This document shows, one piece after another, positions 1 to 8,366 of a DNA stretch of 64,000 nucleotides; positions within the stretch are counted from its first letter, which is position 1, and each line of letters opens with the position of its first letter. Both the position numbers and the translations under genes were made by a program. The notes beneath the pieces are model-generated. The model was not told where the DNA came from. It did no database searches and saw nothing but the letters and a program-made list of their open reading frames with translations. The DNA lies in assembly GCF_039530225.1 (NCBI RefSeq), contig NZ_BAAAOH010000001.1:3410001-3474000 (forward strand), in the 5' to 3' direction. Source of the DNA: Microbacterium pumilum (GTDB taxonomy: Bacteria > Actinomycetota > Actinomycetes > Actinomycetales > Microbacteriaceae).

Positions 1-1
1 T

Positions 2-451
2 GCCACGCTCCCCCGCCGGGTCGACGCCACGGCGATCCTGACGCCGTTCGACCCCGTCGTGTGGTTCCGCAGCCGCGCCGAACGGCTCTTCGGCTTCGAG
101 TACCGGATCGAGATCTACACGCCGGCACCGAAGCGCCGCTACGGCTACTACTCGCTGCCTCTGCTCCTCGACGACGACATCGTCGGGCGTGTCGATCTCA
201 AGGCCGACCGCGCATCGTCCACGCTTCTCGTCCAGTCCGCGTGGTGGGAGCACGATGCGCCTGCCGACGCCGCAGCCCGCGTCGCGGACGCGCTCCGCTC
301 AGCTGCGCGCTGGCAGGGGCTTGAGTCGATCTCGGTGTCGCGCCGGGGGGACGCCGTCGACGACCTCGCGGGTGTGCTGATCGAGGCTCGCCGCCATGAA
401 GGGGGCCCGCCAGAGCCGGTCGCGCTCGCCGCGGACGAGCCCACCGGCTAG
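2..451 (+). CDS. YcaQ-family winged-helix protein, C-terminal part
   Basis: The frame is open from the first bases of the window, so only about 149 C-terminal residues are present. They contain the segment LTPFDPVVWFRSR, then LFGFEYRIEIYTP and KRRYGYYSLPLL, which typify the C-terminal half of the winged-helix DNA-binding/YcaQ (DUF1006) family, whose members act on DNA and include the E. coli interstrand-crosslink glycosylase YcaQ. The minus-strand gene ending at 1376 is a paralogue with the matching segment LSPFDRMAFDRKR and KRRWGYFALPIL. Activity on DNA is inferred from the family only. The stop codon overlaps the probable -10 box (TAGCGT, 449-454) of the next gene. Confidence 0.8.
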   Translation, partial: ATLPRRVDATAILTPFDPVVWFRSRAERLFGFEYRIEIYTPAPKRRYGYYSLPLLLDDDIVGRVDLKADRASSTLLVQSAWWEHDAPADAAARVADALRSAARWQGLESISVSRRGDAVDDLAGVLIEARRHEGGPPEPVALAADEPTG

Positions 452-460
452 CGTGAACGT

Positions 461-1372
461 GTGAACCGCGGCGCCGTCATCGCGATCGCGGCTGCCGCGG
501 TCGTGCTCGTCGTCGCGGGCGGCGTCACCGCCTGGATCCTGACGCGACCGCCGGGCCCCGAGGCCGTCGCCGAACGGTACCTGCAGGCGCTGTCCGACGG
601 CGACTTCGGAACGATCGAGGGCCTCCTCGCGGAGCGCGATGAGGGACTCGACGCCGTCGGAGCGGCCCTCGCGGGTGCAACCGGCTTCATCTCCGACTAT
701 TCGTTCCAGATCGAGAACGAGTCGGATGCCGCCCGGACCGTGCGAGCGGATGTCGAACTCGACGGCGAGCCGGCCGTCGTCGGCTTCGGGCTGGTGCAGC
801 AGGACGGCGGGTGGAAGATCGACGGCGACTACCTCGCCTCGCTCGAAGCGCAGACGATGATCGGCGACGCGGTGCGCGTCGGCGGCGAGCTCTTCCCCGC
901 CGCGACCCCGATCCCGCTCCTGCCGGCCGTCTATCCCGTCGTCGCGGCCCCGGCGGGTCTGGTCGTCGGCGAGGGGATCGCCGTCGTGTCGAACGAGGCG
1001 CCCGTCACTGTCACCATCGACGCCACGGTGTCGCCCGATGCGACGGCCCGGGCACAGGAGCAGCTCGACGCGTACGCGGATGCGTGCGCCGCGCCCGCCG
1101 ACGCCGTACCGGCGAACTGCGGGGTGCGCGTGCCCTGGGCCGCCGATCTTGCGACCCTGAACTCGATCACGTTCCGGATCGACGCCTATCCTGCCGTCAC
1201 GATCGGGGACGACGGCCAGACGTTCGCCGCGGTCGACGGCGAGATCGTTGCGACCGCCCAGGGCACCACCCGCGCCGGCCAGCCCGGCACCTTCACGTAC
1301 CGCGCCGACGACTGGGCGTTGCGCGGCACGGTGGAATTCACCGGAGACGAGATGGTGCTCGCGGTCCGCTGA
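461..1372 (+). CDS. membrane-anchored hypothetical protein, NTF2-like
   Basis: 303 residues, GTG start. Residues 4-27 form one hydrophobic segment with no lipobox, so the protein is probably anchored by its N-terminus with the rest outside. Residues about 33-130 (AVAERYLQALSDGDFGTIEGLL and on) look like the NTF2-like domain at the front of many actinobacterial secreted and penicillin-binding proteins. The C-terminal half is a beta-rich domain with two cysteines, seen in other exported proteins. I cannot assign a function. TAGCGT at 449-454 lies six bases before the GTG, so the mRNA is probably leaderless. It converges with the winged-helix gene three bases downstream. Confidence 0.75.
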   Translation: MNRGAVIAIAAAAVVLVVAGGVTAWILTRPPGPEAVAERYLQALSDGDFGTIEGLLAERDEGLDAVGAALAGATGFISDYSFQIENESDAARTVRADVELDGEPAVVGFGLVQQDGGWKIDGDYLASLEAQTMIGDAVRVGGELFPAATPIPLLPAVYPVVAAPAGLVVGEGIAVVSNEAPVTVTIDATVSPDATARAQEQLDAYADACAAPADAVPANCGVRVPWAADLATLNSITFRIDAYPAVTIGDDGQTFAAVDGEIVATAQGTTRAGQPGTFTYRADDWALRGTVEFTGDEMVLAVR

Positions 1373-1375
1373 CCC

Positions 1376-2461
1376 TCAGGGCAGCCCCACGACGTCGAGC
1401 CCGAGCCACTCCGCCAGCTCCCGGATCTCGCCGTGGACGGCATCCGCCGTATCCGCGGTGAACTCCTCGTCGTCGTGCACCGCTGCCACGCGGAACACCC
1501 CGGCCTTGCGGTCGGCGGCCGCATCCAGCTTGCCGACGAGTCGATCGCCATGGAGGATCGGCAGCGCGAAGTAGCCCCACCTGCGTTTCGCCGCGGGCTT
1601 GTACATCTCGAGGATGTACTCGAACCCGAACAGCTCCTGAACGCGCTTGCGATCGAACGCCATGCGATCGAACGGCGACAACAGCGCGGTACGGCCCTCG
1701 AACGGCAGCCCGACGGCCGCAGGGTCCACCCGCCAGGTGCCGGGCACCCCATCGACGACGGCTTCTTCCCCTGCCCGGCCTACGTCCCAGGGCTCGACAG
1801 GCTGGGCAGGGGCCTTCGCGCGCGCGATGCCGAGCGACGCGAGCCGCCTCTCGTCTCGGCGCCGTCTGGCCTCATCGGAGGTCAACTCCTCGACCTCGGG
1901 TGGGTACACCCGTTCTGCGAGATCCCAGAGTCGTTCCTTGCCTTCGCGCCGCGGTATGGCGACCTCGCCGCAGCCCGCGAGGATCTCGAGCAGCTGGGTG
2001 ACGTTGCGGTCGTTGGTCCAGCCTGTCGAGGGCCACGACACCTGACTGGTGTCGGGGATCTGGCTGGTGCGCAGCGGCCCCTCCGCCCTCAGGCGCGCGA
2101 TCACTTCGCGATGGAAGCGTTCGTTCGAGGTCAGCCACTCGCGGGTGTGCACATAGCGCGGCGCCGCGCGCATCGTGGGCCGGTACAGATCGAGATCGGT
2201 CATCGGCCGGTAGAAGCCCGCCCATTCGAACACGGTGCGATCGACTTCGACGGCACGCGCGAGGTCAGCCGCCTGGAAGGGCCAGCCGAGCCGGCTCCAG
2301 AGGATCAGCTCGGCGCTCGGGGCAACCGCCGCCGTGGGTTCGATGTTGACGACGGTGAGCCCGTCGATGGTCTCGACCATGTCTGCTGGCCGGTCGGCGG
2401 CGAGCAGCTGCGCGCGCACCGCGATGCGACGCGCTTCATCGCGGTCGAGCCGGATCACCAT
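1376..2461 (-). CDS. YcaQ-family winged-helix protein
   Basis: 361 residues, a full-length member of the winged-helix DNA-binding/YcaQ family. The N-terminal helical part (residues 1-50, with LDRDEARRIAVRAQLL) is the usual start; the middle carries winged-helix repeats; the C-terminal third holds LLSPFDRMAFDRKR and LFGFEYILEMYKP, which the partial gene at the left edge shares. Some family members unhook DNA crosslinks, but the substrate here is unknown. TAACCT (2468-2473) sits six bases upstream of the ATG, which supports this start and a leaderless transcript. Confidence 0.85.
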   Translation of the reverse strand: MVIRLDRDEARRIAVRAQLLAADRPADMVETIDGLTVVNIEPTAAVAPSAELILWSRLGWPFQAADLARAVEVDRTVFEWAGFYRPMTDLDLYRPTMRAAPRYVHTREWLTSNERFHREVIARLRAEGPLRTSQIPDTSQVSWPSTGWTNDRNVTQLLEILAGCGEVAIPRREGKERLWDLAERVYPPEVEELTSDEARRRRDERRLASLGIARAKAPAQPVEPWDVGRAGEEAVVDGVPGTWRVDPAAVGLPFEGRTALLSPFDRMAFDRKRVQELFGFEYILEMYKPAAKRRWGYFALPILHGDRLVGKLDAAADRKAGVFRVAAVHDDEEFTADTADAVHGEIRELAEWLGLDVVGLP

Positions 2462-2489
2462 GACGCGAGGTTAGCGCGGCCCGGCGCCG

Positions 2490-3377
2490 CTAGAAGGATC
2501 CACCCATGGCGTGCAGCCGCTCGATGCGCTGCGGGATCGGAGGGTGGGTCGAGAACATCCGCTCCATGGCGTTCGGTCGCAGCGGATCGGCGATCCACAG
2601 GTGCGCCATCGAGGTGTTGGCCTTCTTGAGGGGCTGTCCGAACTCGGCGAGCTTGCCGAGTGCCGAGGCGAGGCCGTCAGGGTCGCGAGTGGTCATCGCG
2701 CTCGTCGCGTCGGCGAGGTACTCCCGCTGCCGGGAGATCCCCGCCTGCACGGCGCCCGCCAGCAGCGGCGTGATGATCGCCGCAATGATCCCGAAGATCA
2801 GCAGGAAGAGCTGCGCCTGGCCGTTGCCGCCGCGGCGCCCGCCCCCGAAGAACGCGAAACGCAGCAGCATGTCGGCGAGGATGCCGACCGCGACGACGAG
2901 TCCGAACACGATCAGCGAGACCCGGATGTCGTAATTGCGGATGTGGCCGAGCTCATGGCCCAGCACACCCTCGAGCTCACGATCGGTCATCAGTTCGAAC
3001 AGCCCCGTCGTGACCGTGATGGATGCCTGCTCGGGAGTTCGACCCATCGCGAACGCGTTCGGCGCGGGATCGTCCACGACGTACAGCTTCGGCATCGGAC
3101 TGCCGGTCGTGATGCACAGGTTCTCGACGAGCCGGTAGTAGCGGGGGGCATCGACCTGGGTGACCTCTTGCGCACCGCTCATCGCGATCGCCTCGCGGTC
3201 CGCGAAGAAGTACTGGAACGTGGCGTAGCCGGCCGCGAACAGCAGGATGAAGCCCGTCACCCACCAGTTGTTGCCCATGAGCCAGCCGGCGAGGAGGCCG
3301 ATTCCCGCGAGCAGCAGGATGAACGCACCGAGGATGAACCACGTGTTGCGCTTGTTGCGCGCGATGGCGGTGTACAT
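2490..3377 (-). CDS. htpX: M48-family zinc metalloprotease, HtpX-like
   Basis: 295 residues, the usual HtpX length. Two membrane segments at about residues 14-58 precede the catalytic domain with the zinc site HELGH (141-145) and the third ligand E219 in REYLADA. A second hydrophobic pair lies at about 152-175 and 188-212. HtpX proteins degrade misfolded membrane proteins with the active site on the cytoplasmic face. The gene follows lemA on the same strand after 29 bases, a very common pairing, so they probably form one operon for envelope quality control. Assigning it to the HtpX branch of M48 is confident. Confidence 0.95.
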   Translation of the reverse strand: MYTAIARNKRNTWFILGAFILLLAGIGLLAGWLMGNNWWVTGFILLFAAGYATFQYFFADREAIAMSGAQEVTQVDAPRYYRLVENLCITTGSPMPKLYVVDDPAPNAFAMGRTPEQASITVTTGLFELMTDRELEGVLGHELGHIRNYDIRVSLIVFGLVVAVGILADMLLRFAFFGGGRRGGNGQAQLFLLIFGIIAAIITPLLAGAVQAGISRQREYLADATSAMTTRDPDGLASALGKLAEFGQPLKKANTSMAHLWIADPLRPNAMERMFSTHPPIPQRIERLHAMGGSF

Positions 3378-3406
3378 CTCAAGTTCCGCGCGTCAAGCGA
3401 GTCGCG

Positions 3407-3976
3407 TCAAAACTGAACCCTCGGCGGCTCGGATATGGCGGCGCCGTCAACGACCTCGAAGAACTCGCGCTCGTCGAACCCGAGGTTGCGCGCGAACATG
3501 TTGTTCGGGAAGACCCGGATCTTCGTGTTGAGCTCGCGCACGCCGCCGTTGTAGAACCTGCGAGAGGCCTGGATCTTGTCCTCGGTGTCGACGATCGACT
3601 GCTGCAGCTGCAGGAAGTTCTGGCTCGCCTGCAGCTGCGGGTAGGCCTCGGCCACTGCGAACAGGGACTTGAGCGCCTGCTGCATGTGACCCTCGGCGAC
3701 ACCCGCCTCGGCGGGACCGGCGGCACCGAGCGTCTCCGCCCGGGCTCTCGTCACGTTCTCGAAGACAGCCTTCTCGTGGGCGGCGTAGCCTTTCACCGCC
3801 TCGATCAGGTTCGGCAGCAGGTCGGCTCGCCGTTTCAGCTGGACCGTGATGTCGCTCCAGGCTTCGTCGACACGCACATTCAGCTGCACCAGCGAGTTGT
3901 ACGTCGCCCACAGATAGATGCCCGCGATGACGACCAGCGCCACCACGATGAGGACAGGGATCAGCCATTCCCACAT
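3407..3976 (-). CDS. LemA family protein
   Basis: 189 residues. A single N-terminal membrane segment (about residues 5-25) is followed by the helical LemA domain, recognisable by YNSLVQLNVRVDEAWSDI and by LLPNLIEAVKGYA. LemA proteins are membrane-anchored helical bundles of unsettled function, repeatedly linked genetically to HtpX or to TPM-domain proteins. The htpX gene follows on the same strand. A TAGGAT box about 40 bases upstream of the ATG is a plausible -10. Confidence 0.93.
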   Translation of the reverse strand: MWEWLIPVLIVVALVVIAGIYLWATYNSLVQLNVRVDEAWSDITVQLKRRADLLPNLIEAVKGYAAHEKAVFENVTRARAETLGAAGPAEAGVAEGHMQQALKSLFAVAEAYPQLQASQNFLQLQQSIVDTEDKIQASRRFYNGGVRELNTKIRVFPNNMFARNLGFDEREFFEVVDGAAISEPPRVQF

Positions 3977-4059
3977 AGCGAGCGACTCCGTTCGGTGATT
4001 GTCATCATCCTAGTCGCGGAGCCCGGCCGCGCATCAGGTCGAGCCGCGACTCTCGGCCG

Positions 4060-5373
4060 TTACTCACCCAGGACGCGCTCGAGGTACGTGTTCTGGAACA
4101 TCCGATCGGGATCGAGCCGGTCCCGGAGGGCGACGAAGTCGTCGAACCTGGGGTATCGCTCACGCAGGATGCCGGCATCCAGCGTGTGCATCTTGCCCCA
4201 GTGGGGACGCCCGCCGTACGACAGCATGATCTGCTCCACCGCCTCGAAGTACTCGGTAGGGTCCTCGCGCCAGTATCGGTGGACAGCGATGTAGCCCGAG
4301 GCGCGACCGTGCGCGGTCGACATCCAGCGGTCATCGGCAGCGGCGAACCGCACCTCGACGGGGAATGAGATGCGCCAGCCGCGATCATCCACGAGGGCGC
4401 GGAGCGCGTCGAAGGCGGGACGCACGTTCTCGGTCGGCAGCGCGTACTCCATCTCGCGGAATCGCACCGAGCGGGATGTCGCGAAGACGTGGGTCGAGGC
4501 ATCCGTGAATTCGCGATCGCCCCAGACCTTCACCGAGAGCCGATTGATCGACGGGACGGTGACGGGCACTGCCCTGGCCACGCTGCAGGCTGTCTGGTGC
4601 AGCATGCTGCCGACCACCCGGTCGTCGAACCACTTGCCGACCGGCGAGAGCGGGTGCCGGGGAGCGCTTTCGGGCAGGCGGGTGTTGTTCTTCGTCATCG
4701 CACGGTCGGTGTGCGGAAACCAGTAGAACTCGAAGTGATCCGATTCCGCGACGCGTCGGTCGAGCGCGGCGAGGACGTCGGACAACGGTTCCGGGTGCTC
4801 GACGGCGTGCAGCACGAATGCCGGGACGCACTGCAGGGTGACGTGGACGAGGATGCCCAGCGCGCCGAGGCCGAGGGCGACCGCCGGCAGCAGCTCGGCA
4901 TTCTCGGTCTCGTTGACGGTGAGCAGCTCGCCCGCCGCCGTGACCAGCACGGCACCCGTGACCTGGGCGGCGATCCCCCCGAATCGGGCGCCGGTGCCGT
5001 GCGTGCCCGTGGAGATCGCGCCCGAGATGGACTGCCGGTCGATGTCTCCGAGGTTCTCCATCGCCAGGCCGTAGGGTGCGAGGAGCGTCGGAACCCGGTG
5101 GAGGCGCGTGCCGGCGAGGATCGTCACCCTGGACCGCTCACGGTCGACGTCGACGAGGCCGGTCAGGTCGGAGAGGTCGAGCAGGACGCCGGGCGCGACC
5201 GCGATGCCGGTGAAGCTGTGGCCTGCGCCGACCGCCTTGACCTGCAGGTTCGCCGCGGCCGCCGAGACCACCGAACGCTGCACGGCCTCGACGGTGCGGG
5301 GGAACTCGACCCTCCTCGGACGCACCGATGCCGAGCGTCCCCAGTTCTGCCAGGTGCCACCGGGGCGCGTCAC
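4060..5373 (-). CDS. FAD-dependent aldonolactone oxidase family protein
   Basis: 437 residues from a GTG at 5373 that overlaps the stop of the upstream gene as GTGA; a longer in-frame ATG at 5493 would lie inside that gene and is less likely. The N-terminal part is a PCMH-type FAD-binding fold (VKAVGAGHSFTGIA, then ISGAISTGTHGTG). The C-terminal part is an ALO domain ending with the family motif HWGKMH. Relatives are D-arabinono-1,4-lactone oxidase, L-gulonolactone dehydrogenase and alditol oxidase; the substrate cannot be read from sequence. In the family, the His in AGHSF carries covalent FAD in some members. Translational coupling to the PLP enzyme upstream suggests a shared pathway. Confidence 0.88.
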   Translation of the reverse strand: MTRPGGTWQNWGRSASVRPRRVEFPRTVEAVQRSVVSAAAANLQVKAVGAGHSFTGIAVAPGVLLDLSDLTGLVDVDRERSRVTILAGTRLHRVPTLLAPYGLAMENLGDIDRQSISGAISTGTHGTGARFGGIAAQVTGAVLVTAAGELLTVNETENAELLPAVALGLGALGILVHVTLQCVPAFVLHAVEHPEPLSDVLAALDRRVAESDHFEFYWFPHTDRAMTKNNTRLPESAPRHPLSPVGKWFDDRVVGSMLHQTACSVARAVPVTVPSINRLSVKVWGDREFTDASTHVFATSRSVRFREMEYALPTENVRPAFDALRALVDDRGWRISFPVEVRFAAADDRWMSTAHGRASGYIAVHRYWREDPTEYFEAVEQIMLSYGGRPHWGKMHTLDAGILRERYPRFDDFVALRDRLDPDRMFQNTYLERVLGE

Positions 5374-6599
5374 AGGAAGGCCCGCCCTTCGCCGCGATAG
5401 GTCGGCGCGACGCCCACGACCGCTCCGTCGTCGACGAGGTGGTATCGGTCGACGCGCTCTGCGAGTTCGCCGCTCTTGGAGTGGCGGAACCACACCCGGT
5501 CGCCGACCGCGAGCTGCTTGGCGGACTCACCCTGCAGCGGGGTCTGCACTTCGCCGGCGCCCTCTCGCGAGAGCATCTTGAGTCCTGCGGGCCAGACCGG
5601 CAGCGGCTGACGCGAAGCCAGCGGCGGGCCGGAGGCGATCCAGCCACCACCGAGGACGGTCGCGATGTCAGGTGACGGCTTGCGGACGACCTCGAGGGCG
5701 AAGGCGGCAGCCGGAGCCGGATCGAACGCCCGATAGCCGTCGAACAGGTGGCCCGCGAGCAGTCCGCTGCCAGCGGTCAGCTCGGTGACGGCCTGATCGG
5801 ATGCGGTGTACTCGAGCGAACCGGTGCCGCCGCCGTTCACGAATTCGAGGGGTGCGATGTCGCGCAGCGCAGCGACGATCTCGCCGCGACGCTCGAGCAG
5901 TTCGGCCTCGGAGCGGCGCTGCATCCAGCGGATGACGGAGTCGCCGGAACCCGTCGCGTCGCCCTGCCCTGCGATCTGCGCCTCGTACATCATCAGGCCG
6001 ACGAGCCGGAACCCCGGCCTGGCGGCGATCGCCCGCGCCAGGTTCGCGACCTCCGCAGCGTCGTGGACAGGTGAGCGGTGCACGCCGATGTGCCCGAGCG
6101 CCGGAGCACGCCACGATGCGTCGGCATCGATCGCAACCCGCAGTTCGGCTCGCCGGCTCTGCGCGACGACGGCGTCGACGACATCCAGCTGGGCGATGTC
6201 GTCGACCATCAGCGTGACTCGCGCAGCGGCGCGCTCGTCGGCCGCGAGGGCGGCGATCGCGGCCCGGTCGACGGTGGGGTAGCCGAGCACGACGTCGTCA
6301 TGGGTCTCGGCCAGCCAAAGCGCTTCGGGAAGGGTGAAGCCGAGGATGCCGTGATAGCCAGGAAGCCCGAGCGTGGCATCGATGATCTCGCGGACCCGCA
6401 CCGACTTGCTCGCCACGCGGATCGGGACCCCGCTGGCCCGGACCAGCATGTCGAGCGCGTTGTAGCGGAGGGCCGACAGGTCGACCGCCGCGACGGGGCC
6501 GCTCACACCCTCGAGGGCGTGCGAGAGGGCCGGCCAGTAGGTGTCTGGGGCCGTCCAGGATGAGGTCTCCGGCGAGGTCGTCAGCAGGTCGAGGGTCAT
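5370..6599 (-). CDS. PLP enzyme of the alanine racemase N-terminal fold
   Basis: 409 residues. The N-terminal TIM-barrel type carries the presumed PLP lysine in VASKSVR (K65), as in fold-type III enzymes such as alanine racemase, D-threonine aldolase and D-serine dehydratase. The C-terminal part (AVGDRVWFRHSKSGELAERVD) resembles the metal-binding beta domain of the D-threonine aldolase/D-serine dehydratase group, commonly annotated amino acid deaminase/aldolase. The same neighbour, a lactone oxidase, follows with a four-base GTGA overlap, so the two proteins are made together. The reaction is not certain: deaminase, aldolase and racemase remain possible. Confidence 0.85.
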   Translation of the reverse strand: MTLDLLTTSPETSSWTAPDTYWPALSHALEGVSGPVAAVDLSALRYNALDMLVRASGVPIRVASKSVRVREIIDATLGLPGYHGILGFTLPEALWLAETHDDVVLGYPTVDRAAIAALAADERAAARVTLMVDDIAQLDVVDAVVAQSRRAELRVAIDADASWRAPALGHIGVHRSPVHDAAEVANLARAIAARPGFRLVGLMMYEAQIAGQGDATGSGDSVIRWMQRRSEAELLERRGEIVAALRDIAPLEFVNGGGTGSLEYTASDQAVTELTAGSGLLAGHLFDGYRAFDPAPAAAFALEVVRKPSPDIATVLGGGWIASGPPLASRQPLPVWPAGLKMLSREGAGEVQTPLQGESAKQLAVGDRVWFRHSKSGELAERVDRYHLVDDGAVVGVAPTYRGEGRAFL

Positions 6600-6758
6600 C
6601 GTGCCTGCTTGTGGGGCGCGCGCATGGCGACAAGCCTACGGCTCGGCCGACCCGCATCGAGGCGCCCTGTGAACAGGTGCCCCCGCCGGGACTCGTCCCC
6701 ACCGCCACTCCACTCGCCGCTGCGCGGCGGGCGGAGCCTCGGGCGCCACGGATCGACG

Positions 6759-6831
6759 TACCCCCGCTGGGACTCGAACCCAGACTGGAGCGATTTTAAG
6801 TCGCCTGCCTCTGCCATTGGGCTACGGGGGC
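6759..6831 (-). tRNA. tRNA-Leu(UAA), short variable loop
   Basis: A 73-nt cloverleaf on the minus strand: 7-bp acceptor stem (6825-6831 with 6760-6766), D arm, 5-bp anticodon stem, loop CTTAAAA with anticodon UAA, five-base variable loop CCAGT, and T arm CTGGG-TTCGAGT-CCCAG. The discriminator is A, as LeuRS requires; CCA is not encoded. Leucine tRNAs normally have a long class II variable arm, so this class I shape is unusual (see findings). Confidence 0.88.
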
Positions 6832-6915
6832 GCGCCGCGTCGACGGACCGTCGCGTCGCGTGATCAGGGTAATACGCCCGCCTCACGGGCAGCGGTCAGC
6901 GGAATGCCGAGAGCG

Positions 6916-8346
6916 TCAGCCCGCAGCGGGCGTCTTCGTGACCGCCTGTGCCGGTCGCTTCGTGATGGCAGGCTTCTCAGCCGCGGCAGGCTTCTCGGCC
7001 TCGACGGGCTGCGGCGGACGCGGACGAGCCGCGAACTCCTCGAACACGTATCGTGGGCTCTGCACCGTCGACAGGTTGACCAGGTCGCGGCGCAGCCAGA
7101 GGTTGTTCCACCAGTCCCACAGCACGCGGAACTTGCGCTCCCACGACGGCATCGCGAGGCCGTGGTAGCCGCGGTGCGCGATCCACGCGACGAAGCCCTT
7201 GAGCGCCAGGTTGCCGGACTGGAACACGCCGTTGTAGAGACCGAGCCCTGCGACGGCACCGAGGTTCTTGTGGAAGTACTCTCGCGGCAGTTCGCCGCGC
7301 AGTACAGCCGTGAGGTTCTTCGCGAGCAGCTTCGCCTGGCGCACCGCGTGCTGCGCGTTCGGCACGCAGTAGCCGCCGACACCGCCACCCGACAGGTCGG
7401 GGACAGCCGAGACGTCGCCGGCAGCCCAGGCGCCCTCGACGATCTCCTCCTCGCTGCCGACCCGGAGGTCGGCGCGGGTGCGGATGCGGCCACGCTCTTC
7501 GACCGGCAGGTCTCCCCCGCGGACGACGGTCGGGTTCGCCATGACACCGGCCGTCCAGATGATCAGGTCGGTGGGGATCGTCTCGCCGGTCGAGAGCTCG
7601 ACGTTGCCGCCGACGGCACCGGTGACCTGCGTGTCGAGGTGCACGAACGCCCCGCGCTTCGCAAGATCCTTCAGCACCCACTCGCTCGTCTTCAGCGATA
7701 CCTCGGGCATGATGCGGCTCATCGCCTCGATGAGGTGGTAGTGGGTGTCATCGAAGGTCAGCGTCGGGTAGCTCTTGACGAGCGACGACGCGAGCGAGCG
7801 CAGCTCCGCGAACACCTCGATGCCCGCGAACCCCCCGCCGATCACGACGACGGTCAGCAGACGGTCGCGGTCGGGACCCGGGGGCAGCATGGAGGCTTTG
7901 TCGAAGTTCGACATCAGGCGGTCGCGGATCGCCACGGCCTCTTCGATGGTCTTCAGCCCGATGGCGTTGTCGGCGATGCCCGGGATCGGGAACGTGCGCG
8001 AGACGGCGCCGGCCGTGACGACGATCTGGTCGTACTCCTGCTCATAGGGCTCGCCCGCGATCGGAGTGATCGTGGCGACCTTGCCGGCATGGTTGATGCC
8101 GGTGACCTTCGCGGCGACGACGGTCGTGCGCTTGAGGTGGCGACGCAGGGCGACGACGGCGTGACGGGCTTCGATGGACCCGGCGGCAACCTCGGGGAGG
8201 AACGGCTGGTAGGTCATGTACGGCAGCGGGTCGACGATGATGACGTCGGCCTCACCCTTGCGCAGGCTCTTCTCGAGCTTCCAAGCAGTGTAGAAGCCTG
8301 CGTAGCCGCCACCGACAATCAGGATCTTTGGCACGGTGTTGGTCAC
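6916..8346 (-). CDS. ndh: type II NADH:quinone oxidoreductase
   Basis: 476 residues from GTG at 8346, with an AGGAGG ribosome site about twelve bases upstream. Two Rossmann dinucleotide motifs are present: VGGGYAGFYTA near residue 11 for FAD and VVVIGGGFAGIEVFAEL in the middle for NADH. The length and the conserved region TAGVMANP and GGYCVPNAQHAVRQAK fit the NDH-2 family, a peripheral membrane enzyme passing electrons from NADH to menaquinone without pumping protons. The last 35 or so residues are a Pro/Ala/Lys-rich tail not seen in the core family. The frameshifted subtilase gene ends 20 bases upstream. Confidence 0.93.
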   Translation of the reverse strand: MTNTVPKILIVGGGYAGFYTAWKLEKSLRKGEADVIIVDPLPYMTYQPFLPEVAAGSIEARHAVVALRRHLKRTTVVAAKVTGINHAGKVATITPIAGEPYEQEYDQIVVTAGAVSRTFPIPGIADNAIGLKTIEEAVAIRDRLMSNFDKASMLPPGPDRDRLLTVVVIGGGFAGIEVFAELRSLASSLVKSYPTLTFDDTHYHLIEAMSRIMPEVSLKTSEWVLKDLAKRGAFVHLDTQVTGAVGGNVELSTGETIPTDLIIWTAGVMANPTVVRGGDLPVEERGRIRTRADLRVGSEEEIVEGAWAAGDVSAVPDLSGGGVGGYCVPNAQHAVRQAKLLAKNLTAVLRGELPREYFHKNLGAVAGLGLYNGVFQSGNLALKGFVAWIAHRGYHGLAMPSWERKFRVLWDWWNNLWLRRDLVNLSTVQSPRYVFEEFAARPRPPQPVEAEKPAAAEKPAITKRPAQAVTKTPAAG

Positions 8347-8366
8347 GGGGGGAATACTCCTCCTGG

